A stretch of 64,000 bases of DNA from positions 2,728,001 to 2,792,000 of the forward strand of contig NZ_CP010849.1 in NCBI RefSeq assembly GCF_000931445.1. Reading direction: 5' to 3'. The notes beneath the pieces were generated by a model. That model did not search any database. It saw nothing but the letters and a program-made list of their open reading frames with translations, and had not been told where the DNA came from. This DNA is from Streptomyces cyaneogriseus subsp. noncyanogenus. Its GTDB lineage: Bacteria > Actinomycetota > Actinomycetes > Streptomycetales > Streptomycetaceae. Of the stretch, positions 40,818 to 49,262 are shown one piece after another (positions within the stretch are counted from its first letter, which is position 1; the number at the start of each line of letters is the position of its first letter). Both the position numbers and the translations under genes were made by a program.

Positions 40818-41435
40818 TCAGGCCCCGGTGCCGCCGCCGCCCGGCATGCCGGCGGCCGTGGGGATCACGTCGTCGATGAGGCCGTACTCCTTGGCCTCGA
40901 AGGCGTCGAACCAGCGGTCGCGGTCCGAGTCGCGGGTGATCTGCTCGACCGTCTGGCCCGTGTGCTGGGCGGTGAGCTCGGCCATGCGCTTCTTGGTGTG
41001 CAGCAGCCGCTCGGCGTGGATCTTGATGTCCGAGGCGGAGCCGGCGAGACCGGCGGAGGGCTGGTGGATCAGGATCTCGGCGTTCGGCAGCGCGAAGCGC
41101 TTGCCGGGGGTGCCCGCGCTGAGCAGGAACTGGCCCATGGACGCCGCGAGACCCATGGCAATGGTCACCACGTCGTTCTTGATGAACTGCATCGTGTCGT
41201 AGATCGCCATGCCGGCCGTGATCGAACCGCCGGGGCTGTTGATGTACAGGTAGATGTCCTTGTCCGGGTCGGCGGCAAGGAGCAGCAGCTGTGCGGTGAT
41301 CTTGTTGGCGATGTCGTCGTCGACCGGCTGGCCGAGGAAGATGATCCGCTCGTTGAGCAGCCGGTTGTAGACCTGGTCGCCGAGGCCACCACCGATGGAA
41401 GGCTCGCCGGCGGCGGAGGGCATCAGATTCGTCAC
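40818..41435 (-). CDS. clpP1: ATP-dependent Clp protease proteolytic subunit (ClpP1)
   Basis: This 205-residue peptidase subunit has catalytic Ser in [11 protein letters not shown], His in LIHQPS and Asp in DRDRWFDA. The start is the GTG giving [13 protein letters not shown], with AGGTGG upstream; longer open sequence upstream is GC-driven and lacks similarity. It is the first gene of clpP1-clpP2, the essential-type pair in actinobacteria. A perfect ClgR-box match lies about 170 bp upstream. Confidence 0.97.
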   Translation of the reverse strand: MTNLMPSAAGEPSIGGGLGDQVYNRLLNERIIFLGQPVDDDIANKITAQLLLLAADPDKDIYLYINSPGGSITAGMAIYDTMQFIKNDVVTIAMGLAASMGQFLLSAGTPGKRFALPNAEILIHQPSAGLAGSASDIKIHAERLLHTKKRMAELTAQHTGQTVEQITRDSDRDRWFDAFEAKEYGLIDDVIPTAAGMPGGGGTGA

Positions 41436-41601
41436 GTATCCACCTGCTCGTCTTACGACGGCGCCGGGCCGTCTCACGTGTTCTGCCGGGGCGTGGGACT
41501 CCGGCGCGTGCCGCCTCGGGGCGGCTGTCGGGGACTCCCCTGCCCTCGTATTCATGGACCCTAACGCGCGGGTCCCTCCGGGGAATCCCGCGAAGGGGAG
41601 T

Positions 41602-41615
41602 GTTCGCCGGGGGCG
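41602..41615. promoter_or_regulatory. ClgR binding site upstream of clpP1
   Basis: The sequence GTTCGC-CGGGG-GCG matches exactly the ClgR motif GTTCGC-N5-GCG defined for Streptomyces clp genes. ClgR activates clpP1P2 and is itself degraded by Clp, forming a feedback loop. Confidence 0.75.
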
Positions 41616-41664
41616 TAGCGCCACGCCGGGGCCCGCCGCTCGCGGTACGGCCCCGAGCCCGTGG

Positions 41665-41750
41665 GGAAACGCGGGGGAAGCGCGGGAAAGGCGGAGAACG
41701 GCCGGGGAAGGGCGGGGGAAGTCCGGGAAGGCCGGGGAAGTCCGGGAAAG
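41665..41750. repeat. Purine-rich degenerate tandem repeat
   Basis: GGGGAAGTCCGGGAA occurs at 41715 and 41734 (19-bp period), with several shorter GCGGGGGAA/GCGGGAAAG-like copies before them. The strand is strongly G/A biased. No protein-coding role. Confidence 0.65.
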
Positions 41751-41751
41751 G

Positions 41752-41791
41752 GGAACGGGCCCCGGGTACCGAAGTACCCGGGGCCCGTTCC
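41752..41791 (-). terminator. Terminator downstream of tig with C(UUCG)G tetraloop
   Basis: A perfect 18-bp stem (41752-41769 with 41774-41791) closes a four-base loop. In the leftward transcript the loop reads C(UUCG)G, the extra-stable tetraloop. It starts 35 bp past the tig stop. Confidence 0.9.
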
Positions 41792-41826
41792 GCGTCCTGC
41801 CTGCCTTGCGGAGGGTGCCGTACGGC

Positions 41827-43212
41827 TCAGCCCTCGTTCTTCTCCTCGGCCTCGGCCTCGGCGGAGTCGGCGGCGGCCTCGGCGGCCTCCTCCGTCTCGT
41901 CCTCGTCGTCGAGGTCGACGATCTCGCCGTTGGTGTCCTTGACCGTGGCCTTCTCGACCACGGCGGCCAGGGCCTTGCCGCGGGCGACCTCGCCGACCAG
42001 CAGCGGGACCTGGCCCTGCTGGACGACGGCCTGGGCGAACTGGTCGGGGGACATGCCGGAGGAGGCCGCACGCCGCATGAGGTGCTCGGTGAGCTCCTCC
42101 TGGTTGACGTTGAGCTGCTCCTTCTTGACGAGCTCGTCGAGGACGAACTGGGTCTTGATGCCCTTGACCGCGGCCTCGCGGGTCTCCTCGTCGAACTCCT
42201 CGGCGCTCTTGCCCTGGATCTCCAGGTACTTGTCGAGGGTGAGGCCCATCTGGCCGAGCTGGTGGTGCTCGAGGTTGTGCTTGCGGGTGTTGATCTCGTC
42301 CTCGAGCAGCTTCTCGGGGACCGGGACCTCGACCAGCTCCAGCAGCTTGTCCAGGACGCGCTCCTGGGCCTGCGTGGCCTGGTCGTACCGCTTCATGTTC
42401 TCCAGGCGCTTGCGGCTGTCCGCCTTGAGCTCCTCGAGGGTGTCGAACTCGGAGGCGAGCTGAGCGAACTCGTCGTCCAGCTCCGGCAGCTCGCGCTTGG
42501 CGACCTGGGTGACCTTGACGGTGACCTCGGCCTCCTTGCCGGCCGCCGAGCCGCCCTTCAGCTCGGAGGTGAAGGTGGCCTCCTCGCCGGCGGACAGGCC
42601 CTTGACGGCGTCGTCGATGCCGTCCAGCAGCTCACCGGAGCCGATGGTGTAGGAGACGTCCTTGGCGACGCCGTCCTCCAGCACCTCGCCGTCGACCTTG
42701 GCCTCCAGGTCGATCGTCACGACGTCGCCGTCCTCGGCGGCGCGCTCGACCGGGGAGGTGGCGGCGAAGCGCTCGCGGAGCTGCTCGACCGACTTCTCGA
42801 CGTCCTCGTCGGTGACCTCGACGGCGTCGACCTCGACCTCGATGCCGGAGTAGTCCGGGATCTCGATGGCGGGGCGGATGTCGACCTCGGCGGTGAAGTT
42901 CAGCGTCTCGCCGTCCTTCAGCTCCGTGATGTCGACCTCGGGCTGGCCCAGCGGGCTCAGCTCGGCCTCGTTGACCGCGTCGGTGTAGAACTTGGGAAGC
43001 GCGTCGTTGACGGCCTCCTCCAGCACGGCACCGCGGCCGAACCGCTGGTCGATGACCCGGGCCGGGACCTTGCCCTTGCGGAAGCCCTTCACCGTGACCT
43101 GCTGGTTGATCTTCTTGTACGCCGCGTCGAGGCTGTCCTTGAGCTCCTCGAAGGGCACCTCGACAGTGAGCCGAACCCGAGTCGGGTTCAGGGTCTCCAC
43201 GGCGCTCTTCAC
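41827..43212 (-). CDS. tig: Trigger factor (ribosome-associated chaperone)
   Basis: This 461-residue chaperone binds L23 at the ribosome exit through GFRKGKVP in its N-terminal domain. It has a central FKBP-type PPIase domain ([38 protein letters not shown]) and a helical C-terminal cradle (SDKxF-type arms). A ~45-residue acidic Glu/Ala tail ends it, typical of actinobacteria. The GTG ([15 protein letters not shown]) has AAGGAG 9 nt upstream. It lies upstream of clpP1P2-clpX in the common tig-clp order, but with its own terminator. Confidence 0.97.
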   Translation of the reverse strand: MKSAVETLNPTRVRLTVEVPFEELKDSLDAAYKKINQQVTVKGFRKGKVPARVIDQRFGRGAVLEEAVNDALPKFYTDAVNEAELSPLGQPEVDITELKDGETLNFTAEVDIRPAIEIPDYSGIEVEVDAVEVTDEDVEKSVEQLRERFAATSPVERAAEDGDVVTIDLEAKVDGEVLEDGVAKDVSYTIGSGELLDGIDDAVKGLSAGEEATFTSELKGGSAAGKEAEVTVKVTQVAKRELPELDDEFAQLASEFDTLEELKADSRKRLENMKRYDQATQAQERVLDKLLELVEVPVPEKLLEDEINTRKHNLEHHQLGQMGLTLDKYLEIQGKSAEEFDEETREAAVKGIKTQFVLDELVKKEQLNVNQEELTEHLMRRAASSGMSPDQFAQAVVQQGQVPLLVGEVARGKALAAVVEKATVKDTNGEIVDLDDEDETEEAAEAAADSAEAEAEEKNEG

Positions 43213-43323
43213 GGTTCGGTCTCCTTGTGGCTGACTGCTTGGTTTCTGCCGGAGCCGGAGGTTCCGGCGGATTTCGCCGCCCGGAGGACTGCAGACACTG
43301 AGACACACGGGCGTGCAGCTTGC

Positions 43324-43352
43324 ATAGTAACGGCAGCGGGTACACGGCCCAA
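43324..43352 (-). promoter_or_regulatory. Predicted vegetative promoter of tig
   Basis: Reading leftward, TTGGGC (43352-43347) and TACTAT (43329-43324) are separated by 17 nt, giving a leader of about 105 nt before tig. Confidence 0.55.
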
Positions 43353-43462
43353 AAGGCGATCACCAGGGCGATCGGGGGATGGACCGGGTCGCGGGGCCGG
43401 GGCGGGGCGCGACAGGACCGGAGGATGTCCGGCGGATGCCCGGGTGGACGTCCGGTGGCTGG

Positions 43463-43536
43463 TCGGGGTGGCGGGATTTGAACCCACGGCCTTCCGCTCC
43501 CAAAGCGGACGCGCTACCAAGCTGCGCCACACCCCG
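43463..43536 (-). tRNA. tRNA-Pro (anticodon UGG)
   Basis: The 74-nt cloverleaf has acceptor arm CGGGGTG/CACCCCG, D-stem GCGC/GCGC, anticodon stem TCCGC/GCGGA with loop TTTGGGA (anticodon TGG) and T-arm GTGGG-TTCAAAT-CCCGC. CCA is not encoded. It decodes CCA. Confidence 0.97.
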
Positions 43537-43722
43537 TCTGGTGCGAGACGTAGGGTACATGCCCCCGGGTCGCCCGGTCCGCCGGATTTTCCCCCCGGCG
43601 CGTGAAGGTCCGGTGCGGACGGAGGCACGGGGGAAACACGGGAAAGGGGGTGTGCGACGAGGGGGGAGCACCCGCTACGATGCAATGCAGTGCCGCGGTC
43701 ACGGACCTGCGGCGCGTCCTGT

Positions 43723-43793
43723 GCGGGCGTAGCTCAATGGTAGAGCCCTAGTCTTCCAAACTAGCTACGCGGGTTCGATTCCCGTCGCCCGCT
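43723..43793 (+). tRNA. tRNA-Gly (anticodon UCC)
   Basis: The 71-nt cloverleaf has acceptor arm GCGGGCG/CGCCCGC, D-stem GCTC/GAGC, anticodon stem CTAGT/ACTAG with loop CTTCCAA (anticodon TCC) and T-arm GCGGG-TTCGATT-CCCGT. CCA is not encoded. It decodes GGA. TACGAT at 43676 is a good -10 candidate about 40 bp upstream. It is divergent from the proline tRNA. Confidence 0.97.
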
Positions 43794-43803
43794 CTGTACG
43801 GCT

Positions 43804-43842
43804 CGGGGCCGGGCCGGAGGATCTTCCTCCGGCCCGGCCCCG
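43804..43842 (+). terminator. Terminator downstream of tRNA-Gly
   Basis: A 17-bp perfect stem (43804-43820 with 43826-43842) is followed a few bases later by TTTT, so this is a classical intrinsic terminator. Confidence 0.88.
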
Positions 43843-43976
43843 GTCGTTTTCGCGGCGGCGCGTCCAGGCGGCCCGGCCGGCCCCCGGACCGGCCCGGTGC
43901 GGCCGCCGCTCCCGTCCCTCGTGACGTCCCCCGGAACGGCCGGGCGGCGACGCGCTCCGGCCCGGGGCGCGGCCGC

Positions 43977-44171
43977 TCAGAAGCTGATCGAGTTGATCGT
44001 CCGCGCTATCGAGTCCATGAAGCGGTTGAGCGACGGGGCCAGACCGGTGGAGGCGAGGAAGAAGCCGAAGAGCACCGCGACGATCGCGGGACCGGCCTTG
44101 AGGGAGCCTCCTCGCAGCAGCACCACCAGGATGACCGCCAACAGCAGCACCACTGACAGCGAAATGGCCAC
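43977..44171 (-). CDS. Small membrane protein, 64 residues
   Basis: The protein starts at GTG (VAISLSVVLLLAVILVVLL) with GAGGG about 11 nt upstream. It has two hydrophobic helices (about 4-19 and 27-44) joined by a short RGGSLKAGP turn, then an amphipathic end (SLNRFMDSIARTINSISF). Composition and codon use are those of a real gene and it is not a shadow of another frame. I recall similar short conserved proteins in Streptomyces but no function. It could be a small membrane-complex subunit or signalling peptide. Confidence 0.65.
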   Translation of the reverse strand: MAISLSVVLLLAVILVVLLRGGSLKAGPAIVAVLFGFFLASTGLAPSLNRFMDSIARTINSISF

Positions 44172-44796
44172 AACTGATCACACCCTCGGTCGGTCCGCTC
44201 TCCCGCCGGGACGCGATACGCGCACCCCGCCAGAAGCATCGTGCCACCAACCGCACCGCCTTATGCGGCGACTGACGCACAGTCTGGCCGGTTCTTCCCG
44301 ACGCGCGTGTCCCCACGTGCGGGAAGAAGCCGACGGCGGCGCGCCGCACAGGAATTCGACACTCCACCCGCGCAGGGAATTCGCTCATTTCGTTTCCACA
44401 TCCACACAACGTGTTCGCAGGCGCGCCGAATTGTGAGACAAGGTGCACCGAAGGACCCGTCGACCACCGGCAAAGGCGTGCACAATCGGACATTTCACCG
44501 GTGCCACCCACTGCCCTCATGGGTGAGTGAGTCACGAATAATGACGACAAGCCGCCCCGGGAGGACCGCCGTCAACCTCCCGGAAGCGTGGGGGTCGTCA
44601 CACCCTCGGCGATGTCAACCACCGTGGAATAGCGGGTACTCGAGCTCGATATCCGAATAGACGTCGCGACGGCGTCGAGGGTTTTACGGAATAGCTCGGA
44701 CGACGCTAGGGTGCCTCAGATGTTCTACGCTGCCACGTCCCCCGTAAGCGCAGCGAGGTTTCGGGCCTGCTCGCCGACATCCCGGCGGGAGGGCCG
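44172..44796. other. Gene-free intergenic region before the acyltransferase
   Basis: This 625-bp region is the longest non-coding stretch in the window and is more AT-rich than average. I see no credible ORF on either strand. It holds an inverted repeat CCGGGAGG (44557-44564) / CCTCCCGG (44576-44583) and the candidate promoter at 44684-44712. An unannotated small RNA is possible but I see no terminator that would support one. Confidence 0.5.
44684..44712 (+). promoter_or_regulatory. Candidate promoter of the acyltransferase gene
   Basis: TTACGG and TAGGGT are 17 nt apart, with the -10 about 85 bp before the start codon. The -35 match is partial. Confidence 0.35.
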
Positions 44797-46038
44797 ATGA
44801 CTGACTCGCTACGCCCGTACGGCAATCGCAGGACACCACTCCCCCCGGCGCAGTCGTCGGTTCCGGGAGTGCCGAGTCCGCGGCCCACCCCGCAGAACCA
44901 GCGCGACAGCCGCGCGGCCCCGTCCCCGGCCGCGAGCGCCCGGCCCGCCGGGTCCGGCAGACAGCGCGACGCGTTCTTCGACAACGCCAAGTACCTGGCG
45001 ATCGTGCTGGTCGGCCTGGGCCACGCCTGGGGGCAGATCCTCGACGGCAACCGGACCGTGGAGACCCTCTACCGGGTGGTCTACACCTTCCATATGCCGG
45101 CCTTCATCATCATCTCCGGCTACTTCTCACGCGGCTTCGACATGAGCCCCAGACGCGTCAAGCGGCTGGTCACCGGCGTCGCCGTCCCGTACGTCGTCTT
45201 CGAGATCGCCTATTCGCTCCACAAGCGCGTCGTCGACCACGACCCCCAGCACGACATCAGCCTGCTGGACCCCACGTATCTGCTGTGGTTCCTGTGCGCG
45301 CTGTTCGTCTGGCGGCTGGCCACCCCCCTGTGGAAGACGGTCCGCCGGCCGCTCCCGATCGCGCTCGCCATCGCCCTGCTGGCCTCCATGACGCCCTCCA
45401 TCGGCAACGACCTGAACATGCAGCGGGTGCTGCAGTTCCTGCCGTGCTTCGTGCTGGGCCTGATGATGCGCCCCGAGCACTTCCAGCTCGTGCGCCGCCG
45501 CTCGGTGCGGATCTGGTCGGTGCCGGTGGCCGCGGCGGCGGTGGCCGTCGCCTGGTGGTCGGTGCCGCGGATGGACACCGCGTGGTTCTACCGCAACACC
45601 ACCGCGCAGAGCATCGGCGCCCCCTGGTGGACCGGGCCGGTCGTGACGCTCGCGCTCTTCGGCTGCTCCCTGGTCCTGACCGCCTGCTTCTTCGCCTGGG
45701 TCCCCGGCCGGCGGATGTGGTTCACCGCGCTCGGCGCCGGGACGATCTACGGCTATCTGCTCCACGGCTTCCTGGTGAAGACCGGCAACTACGAGGGCTG
45801 GTTCGGCCTGCCCGCGCTGAGCGGGCCGGCCGGTGAGATCGGCCTGACCGTCCTCGCGGCCGTCGTCATCACGCTGCTGTGCACCGCGCCGGTGCGGCGC
45901 GTCCTGCGGTGTGTGGTGGAACCGGGGATGGAGTGGGCGTTCAGGCGGGACGCGGCCGAGCTGGCCAGGGAACGCCAGAAGCGGGACGGGACCGGGCAGC
46001 GCGTGGAGCGCGAGCAGCGGGAGAAGGTCAGCGCCTAG
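44797..46038 (+). CDS. Acyltransferase-3 family integral membrane protein
   Basis: This 413-residue protein has a ~60-residue Pro/Ser/Ala-rich cytosolic start and then about ten transmembrane helices. The acyltransferase-3 hallmark runs from DAFFDNAKYLAIVLVGLGHAWG to YTFHMPAFIIISGYF. The conserved His in LGHAWG is the likely catalytic residue. Such proteins O-acetylate cell-surface sugars or antibiotics from acetyl-CoA. No substrate can be read from the context. GGAGG lies 4 nt before the ATG. Its TAG stop overlaps the stop of the convergent gene within one CTAG. Confidence 0.88.
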   Translation: MTDSLRPYGNRRTPLPPAQSSVPGVPSPRPTPQNQRDSRAAPSPAASARPAGSGRQRDAFFDNAKYLAIVLVGLGHAWGQILDGNRTVETLYRVVYTFHMPAFIIISGYFSRGFDMSPRRVKRLVTGVAVPYVVFEIAYSLHKRVVDHDPQHDISLLDPTYLLWFLCALFVWRLATPLWKTVRRPLPIALAIALLASMTPSIGNDLNMQRVLQFLPCFVLGLMMRPEHFQLVRRRSVRIWSVPVAAAAVAVAWWSVPRMDTAWFYRNTTAQSIGAPWWTGPVVTLALFGCSLVLTACFFAWVPGRRMWFTALGAGTIYGYLLHGFLVKTGNYEGWFGLPALSGPAGEIGLTVLAAVVITLLCTAPVRRVLRCVVEPGMEWAFRRDAAELARERQKRDGTGQRVEREQREKVSA

Positions 46039-46550
46039 CGCGGCGGGAGCGGCGGCTGCGGGGCCCCGCCGGGATCTCCGGGCCGTTCCGCCGCCTCCTC
46101 TCCCAGGCCGAGAAGGGCGCGCATACGGGCGTACTTCTCGGCCAGCCGCGTCCGGGTCGCCTCGTCCAGGACGGCGAGACGAGCCGGGTCGGCGTTGTGT
46201 GCCAGGTCCGCCTCCTTCACCAGCCGCGCGCCCGGCGTGGCGAGGATGCGTGCCGCGTACGCCTCGGGCGGCTCCCCGGCGCGCTTGGTGACCGCGAGGA
46301 CGATGTCCTTGGTGCGGCGGCTCAGCGCCGCCGAGCGCAGCCGGCTCTCCGGCAGCGCGTCGTCCTCGACGGCGTCGTGCAGCCAGGCCGCCGCGATCTG
46401 GTCGGCGTCGCCGCCGCGCCGCCGCACGCCCTCGGCGACGGCCCGCAGGTGCTCGGCGTAGGGGCGGCCCGCCTTGTCGGTCTGCCCCGCGTGGGCGGCG
46501 CGGGCTATGGCTTCCACCTCGGCCGGGGTCAGCGGCGGCTCGGATGTCAT
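46035..46550 (-). CDS. HD-domain metal-dependent phosphohydrolase
   Basis: This 171-residue protein has the RelA/SpoT-type HD fold: AARAAHAGQTDKAGRPYAEHL, the HD pair in AAWLHDAVEDDAL, and VKEADLAHNADPARL with the distal Asp. It lacks synthetase and TGS domains, so it looks like a small stand-alone (p)ppGpp- or nucleotide-hydrolase. The substrate is not certain. The C-terminus is a Pro/Gly-rich tail. The ATG has no strong ribosome site. It overlaps the convergent acyltransferase gene by 4 bp. Confidence 0.8.
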   Translation of the reverse strand: MTSEPPLTPAEVEAIARAAHAGQTDKAGRPYAEHLRAVAEGVRRRGGDADQIAAAWLHDAVEDDALPESRLRSAALSRRTKDIVLAVTKRAGEPPEAYAARILATPGARLVKEADLAHNADPARLAVLDEATRTRLAEKYARMRALLGLGEEAAERPGDPGGAPQPPLPPR

Positions 46551-46594
46551 GGGACCAGTGTGCGGGCACGGCGGCGCGGGCCGGGGCGGCACGT

Positions 46595-47761
46595 CTAGGC
46601 CGTCGTGCCTTCCCGGCAGATGAGCAGCAGCGCCCGGTCGTCGTTGACGTCCTTGGCGACCGCCTCGATGAGGTGCCAGGCGGCGCCGTGGAAGCCGCCG
46701 GCGACGTAGCGGTCCGCCTCGCCGGTGAGGCGGTCGATGCCCTCGGCGATGTCGCGCTCGGCGGTCTCCACGAGGCCGTCGGTGAAGAGCATCAGCACGT
46801 CGCCCGGGCGCAGGGTGCCCTTGACCGGGTCGAACTGGGCGCCGTCGTACACCCCCAGCAGCGGGCCCTCGGCGCTCTTCTCCTCCCAGCGGCCGGTGCC
46901 CGCGCTGAGCTGGAGGCCCGGCGGATGCCCGGCGGAGTACAGCTCGTAGTCGCCGGAGTCGAGGTCCAGGACCAGGTGGATGGAGGTGGCGAAGCCCTCC
47001 TCCCAGTCCTGGCGCAGCAGATAGCCGTTGGCGGCCGGGAGGAAGGAGTGCGGGGGCAGGCTGCCCAGCAGGCCGCCGAAGGCGCCCGACAGCAGCAGGG
47101 CGCGCGAGCCGGCGTCCATGCCCTTGCCGGAGACGTCGGTGAGGACCACCTCCAGCGTCCGCCCGCCGTTGGTCCGGGCGGCCACCACGAAGTCGCCGGA
47201 GAAGGACTGGCCGCCCGCCGGGCGCAGCGCCATCTCCCGGTGCCAGCCCGGCGGCAGTTTGGGCAGCTTGCTCTGGACGCGGATGCGTTCGCGCAGGTCG
47301 AAGAGCATGGTGTGGCCGCGCCGCCAGGGCACGCCGACCCGGCTGCGGAACTGGGCGAGCAGCAGCCCGAAGAAGCCGCAGGCCGCCACGACCAGCACCA
47401 CGCCCGGGGTGACCCGGGACGGGCCCTCGGTGTACGGCCCCAGGCGCACCGACTCCACGATCAGCGCGGCGGCCGCCGCCGCGTACAGGCCGAGCAGGCT
47501 CGCCGGGCGCAGCACCAGGCCGCCGACGACGACCGGCAGGACCAGCGCGGCCGGGGCGCACCACACGGGGTTGGCCATCGTCGTCAGCGCGATCACGGGG
47601 ATGGTCAGCAGCAGCCCGGCCAGCGCCACCCAGTCCGAGCCGTCGCCGCGGAAGTAGTCGACGGCGGCTTTGCGCACGCCGACGCGGGCCCGGTGCCACC
47701 GCTTCTTCACCCGGGCCGTGAACGTCTCGGCCGCCGCGCGCCGCTGTCGTCCTGCTGCCAT
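46595..47761 (-). CDS. Membrane-bound PP2C-type (SpoIIE) serine phosphatase
   Basis: This 388-residue protein has a short basic cytosolic start, four to five transmembrane helices (about 45-140) and a SpoIIE/RsbU phosphatase domain. The metal-binding motifs are FSGDF, VVLTDVSGKGMDA, LYSAGHPPGL and LMLFTDGLVE. Such enzymes dephosphorylate anti-anti-sigma factors in partner-switching systems, which are numerous in Streptomyces. No anti-sigma gene is adjacent. The ATG lacks a good ribosome site. Confidence 0.9.
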   Translation of the reverse strand: MAAGRQRRAAAETFTARVKKRWHRARVGVRKAAVDYFRGDGSDWVALAGLLLTIPVIALTTMANPVWCAPAALVLPVVVGGLVLRPASLLGLYAAAAAALIVESVRLGPYTEGPSRVTPGVVLVVAACGFFGLLLAQFRSRVGVPWRRGHTMLFDLRERIRVQSKLPKLPPGWHREMALRPAGGQSFSGDFVVAARTNGGRTLEVVLTDVSGKGMDAGSRALLLSGAFGGLLGSLPPHSFLPAANGYLLRQDWEEGFATSIHLVLDLDSGDYELYSAGHPPGLQLSAGTGRWEEKSAEGPLLGVYDGAQFDPVKGTLRPGDVLMLFTDGLVETAERDIAEGIDRLTGEADRYVAGGFHGAAWHLIEAVAKDVNDDRALLLICREGTTA

Positions 47762-47959
47762 CAGTTCGGGACCCTATCCATCGGAGCGGCAGCTTGGCAC
47801 GGGAGGTCCCGCTTGTCCCCCGTCCGGGACCCCGGCCGCGCACCGGACTTCGCCGCGGAAGGCCCGGTGAACCTCCAGTGAACGCCACCGGGGGCCGCGG
47901 TGTCGCCGCCCCGGGGAAAATGTCTGGCTCCTGTCCTGACGCCCTGATAGGGATGGCGC

Positions 47960-49237
47960 ATGGCGACTGACCACGCGTGGGGCGGCCGGGCGGACCGGGC
48001 CGGGGGCGGGACGGAGCTGCGGGTGCTGCGCCCGGAGGACTGGGACCGCTGGTACGACAATCTGCTGCGGGCCTTCGGCGGGGCCGTGGAGTCGGACGAG
48101 GAGCGCGGGCTGTGGCGGGCGCTGACCGAGTACGACCGCTTCCTCGCCGCCTGGGACGGCGGTGAAGTGGTGGGGACGGCGGGGGCGTTCTCCTTCCGGA
48201 TGACCGTGCCCGGCGGGGCACTGGTGGAGGCGGCGGGCGTCACCATGGTCAGCGTGGCCGCCACGCACCGGCGGCGCGGGGTGCTGACCGCGCTGATGCG
48301 GCGGCAGTTGGACGACGTACGGGCGTGGGGCGAGCCGCTGGCGGTGCTCACCGCCTCCGAGCCGCCCATCTACGGGCGGTTCGGGTACGGCGCCGGGAGC
48401 TTCCAGCTCGGAGCGGAGATCGACACCGCCCGGGTGTCGCTTGCGGTGCCGGCCGGCACCGACGGCGTGCGGCTGCGCTACGCGCCGCCGGCGGAGGTGC
48501 TGGAGGCGTGCGAGGCGGTGTACGCGCGGCTGGTGCCGGGGCGGCCCGGGATGCTGGCCCGGCACCGGCCGGGCTGGGAGCGGCTCGGGCTGCTCGACCC
48601 GGAGGACGCGCGGGAGGGGGCCTCGCCGTTGCAGTGCGTGGTGGCCGAGCGCGGCGGGGAGACCGTCGGGTTCGCGCGGTTCCGGGTCAAGCTGGGCTGG
48701 GGGTCGTCCGGGCACGACGGCACGGTGGTCCTGGAGGAGTTGTACGGGCTCGATCCGGCGGCCCAGGCGGCGCTGTGGCGGTTCCTGTTCGACATCGATC
48801 TGACGTCGAGGCTGGTGGTGCGGGGGCGGCCCGTCGACGAGGGCTGGCAGCACCAGGTGTCCGACATCCGGCGCTGTCTGCTGCGCGTGCGGGACCAGTA
48901 CTACGTACGGCTGGTGGACGTGGGAGCGGCGCTGGAGGCGCGGACGTACCAGACGCCGGTGGACGTGGTGCTGGAGGTGTCGGACCCCTTCTGCCCCTGG
49001 AACGAGGGCCGTTGGCGGCTGACCGGGGACGCCAAGGGGGCGTCCTGCGCGCGGACCCCGGACGCGCCCGATCTCGCCTTGTCCGTACGGGAGTTGGGAG
49101 CGGCCTACCTCGGGGGCGTGTCGCTGGCGTCGCTGGCGGCGGCCGGGCGGGTGCGCGAGGTGCGGCGGGGGGCGCTGGCGGAGGCGTCGCCGGCGTTCGG
49201 CAGCGCGGTGGCGCCGTGGCTGCCGCACGGGTTCTGA
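47960..49237 (+). CDS. Eis-like GNAT-family acetyltransferase
   Basis: This 425-residue protein has the Eis architecture: an N-terminal GNAT domain with the CoA loop VSVAATHRRRGVLTALM, a second degenerate GNAT domain, and a sterol-carrier-like C-terminal domain. The conserved Tyr region (IYGRFGYGAGSF) is present. The chain ends in Phe (WLPHGF), matching Eis, where the C-terminal Phe carboxylate acts as general base. Eis enzymes acetylate lysines or amino groups of aminoglycosides; a detoxification or protein-acetylation role is possible. It diverges from the phosphatase gene. Confidence 0.88.
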   Translation: MATDHAWGGRADRAGGGTELRVLRPEDWDRWYDNLLRAFGGAVESDEERGLWRALTEYDRFLAAWDGGEVVGTAGAFSFRMTVPGGALVEAAGVTMVSVAATHRRRGVLTALMRRQLDDVRAWGEPLAVLTASEPPIYGRFGYGAGSFQLGAEIDTARVSLAVPAGTDGVRLRYAPPAEVLEACEAVYARLVPGRPGMLARHRPGWERLGLLDPEDAREGASPLQCVVAERGGETVGFARFRVKLGWGSSGHDGTVVLEELYGLDPAAQAALWRFLFDIDLTSRLVVRGRPVDEGWQHQVSDIRRCLLRVRDQYYVRLVDVGAALEARTYQTPVDVVLEVSDPFCPWNEGRWRLTGDAKGASCARTPDAPDLALSVRELGAAYLGGVSLASLAAAGRVREVRRGALAEASPAFGSAVAPWLPHGF

Positions 49238-49262
49238 CGGGTTCGGGCCGCCGGGCGCCCGG

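Larger units (their letters stand above)
41436..41826. other. Intergenic region tig / clpP1
   Basis: This 391-bp region has no gene. From the clpP1 side outward it contains the ClgR box (41602-41615), a purine-rich stretch with a 19-bp-period repeat (41665-41750) and the tig terminator (41752-41791). Transcription of clpP1 should start near the ClgR box. Confidence 0.6.

Noticed and set aside
43463..43793. Integrative-element attachment site at the tRNA genes
   Set aside because: Both tRNAs are intact and no integrase or direct repeat of a tRNA 3' end is visible nearby.
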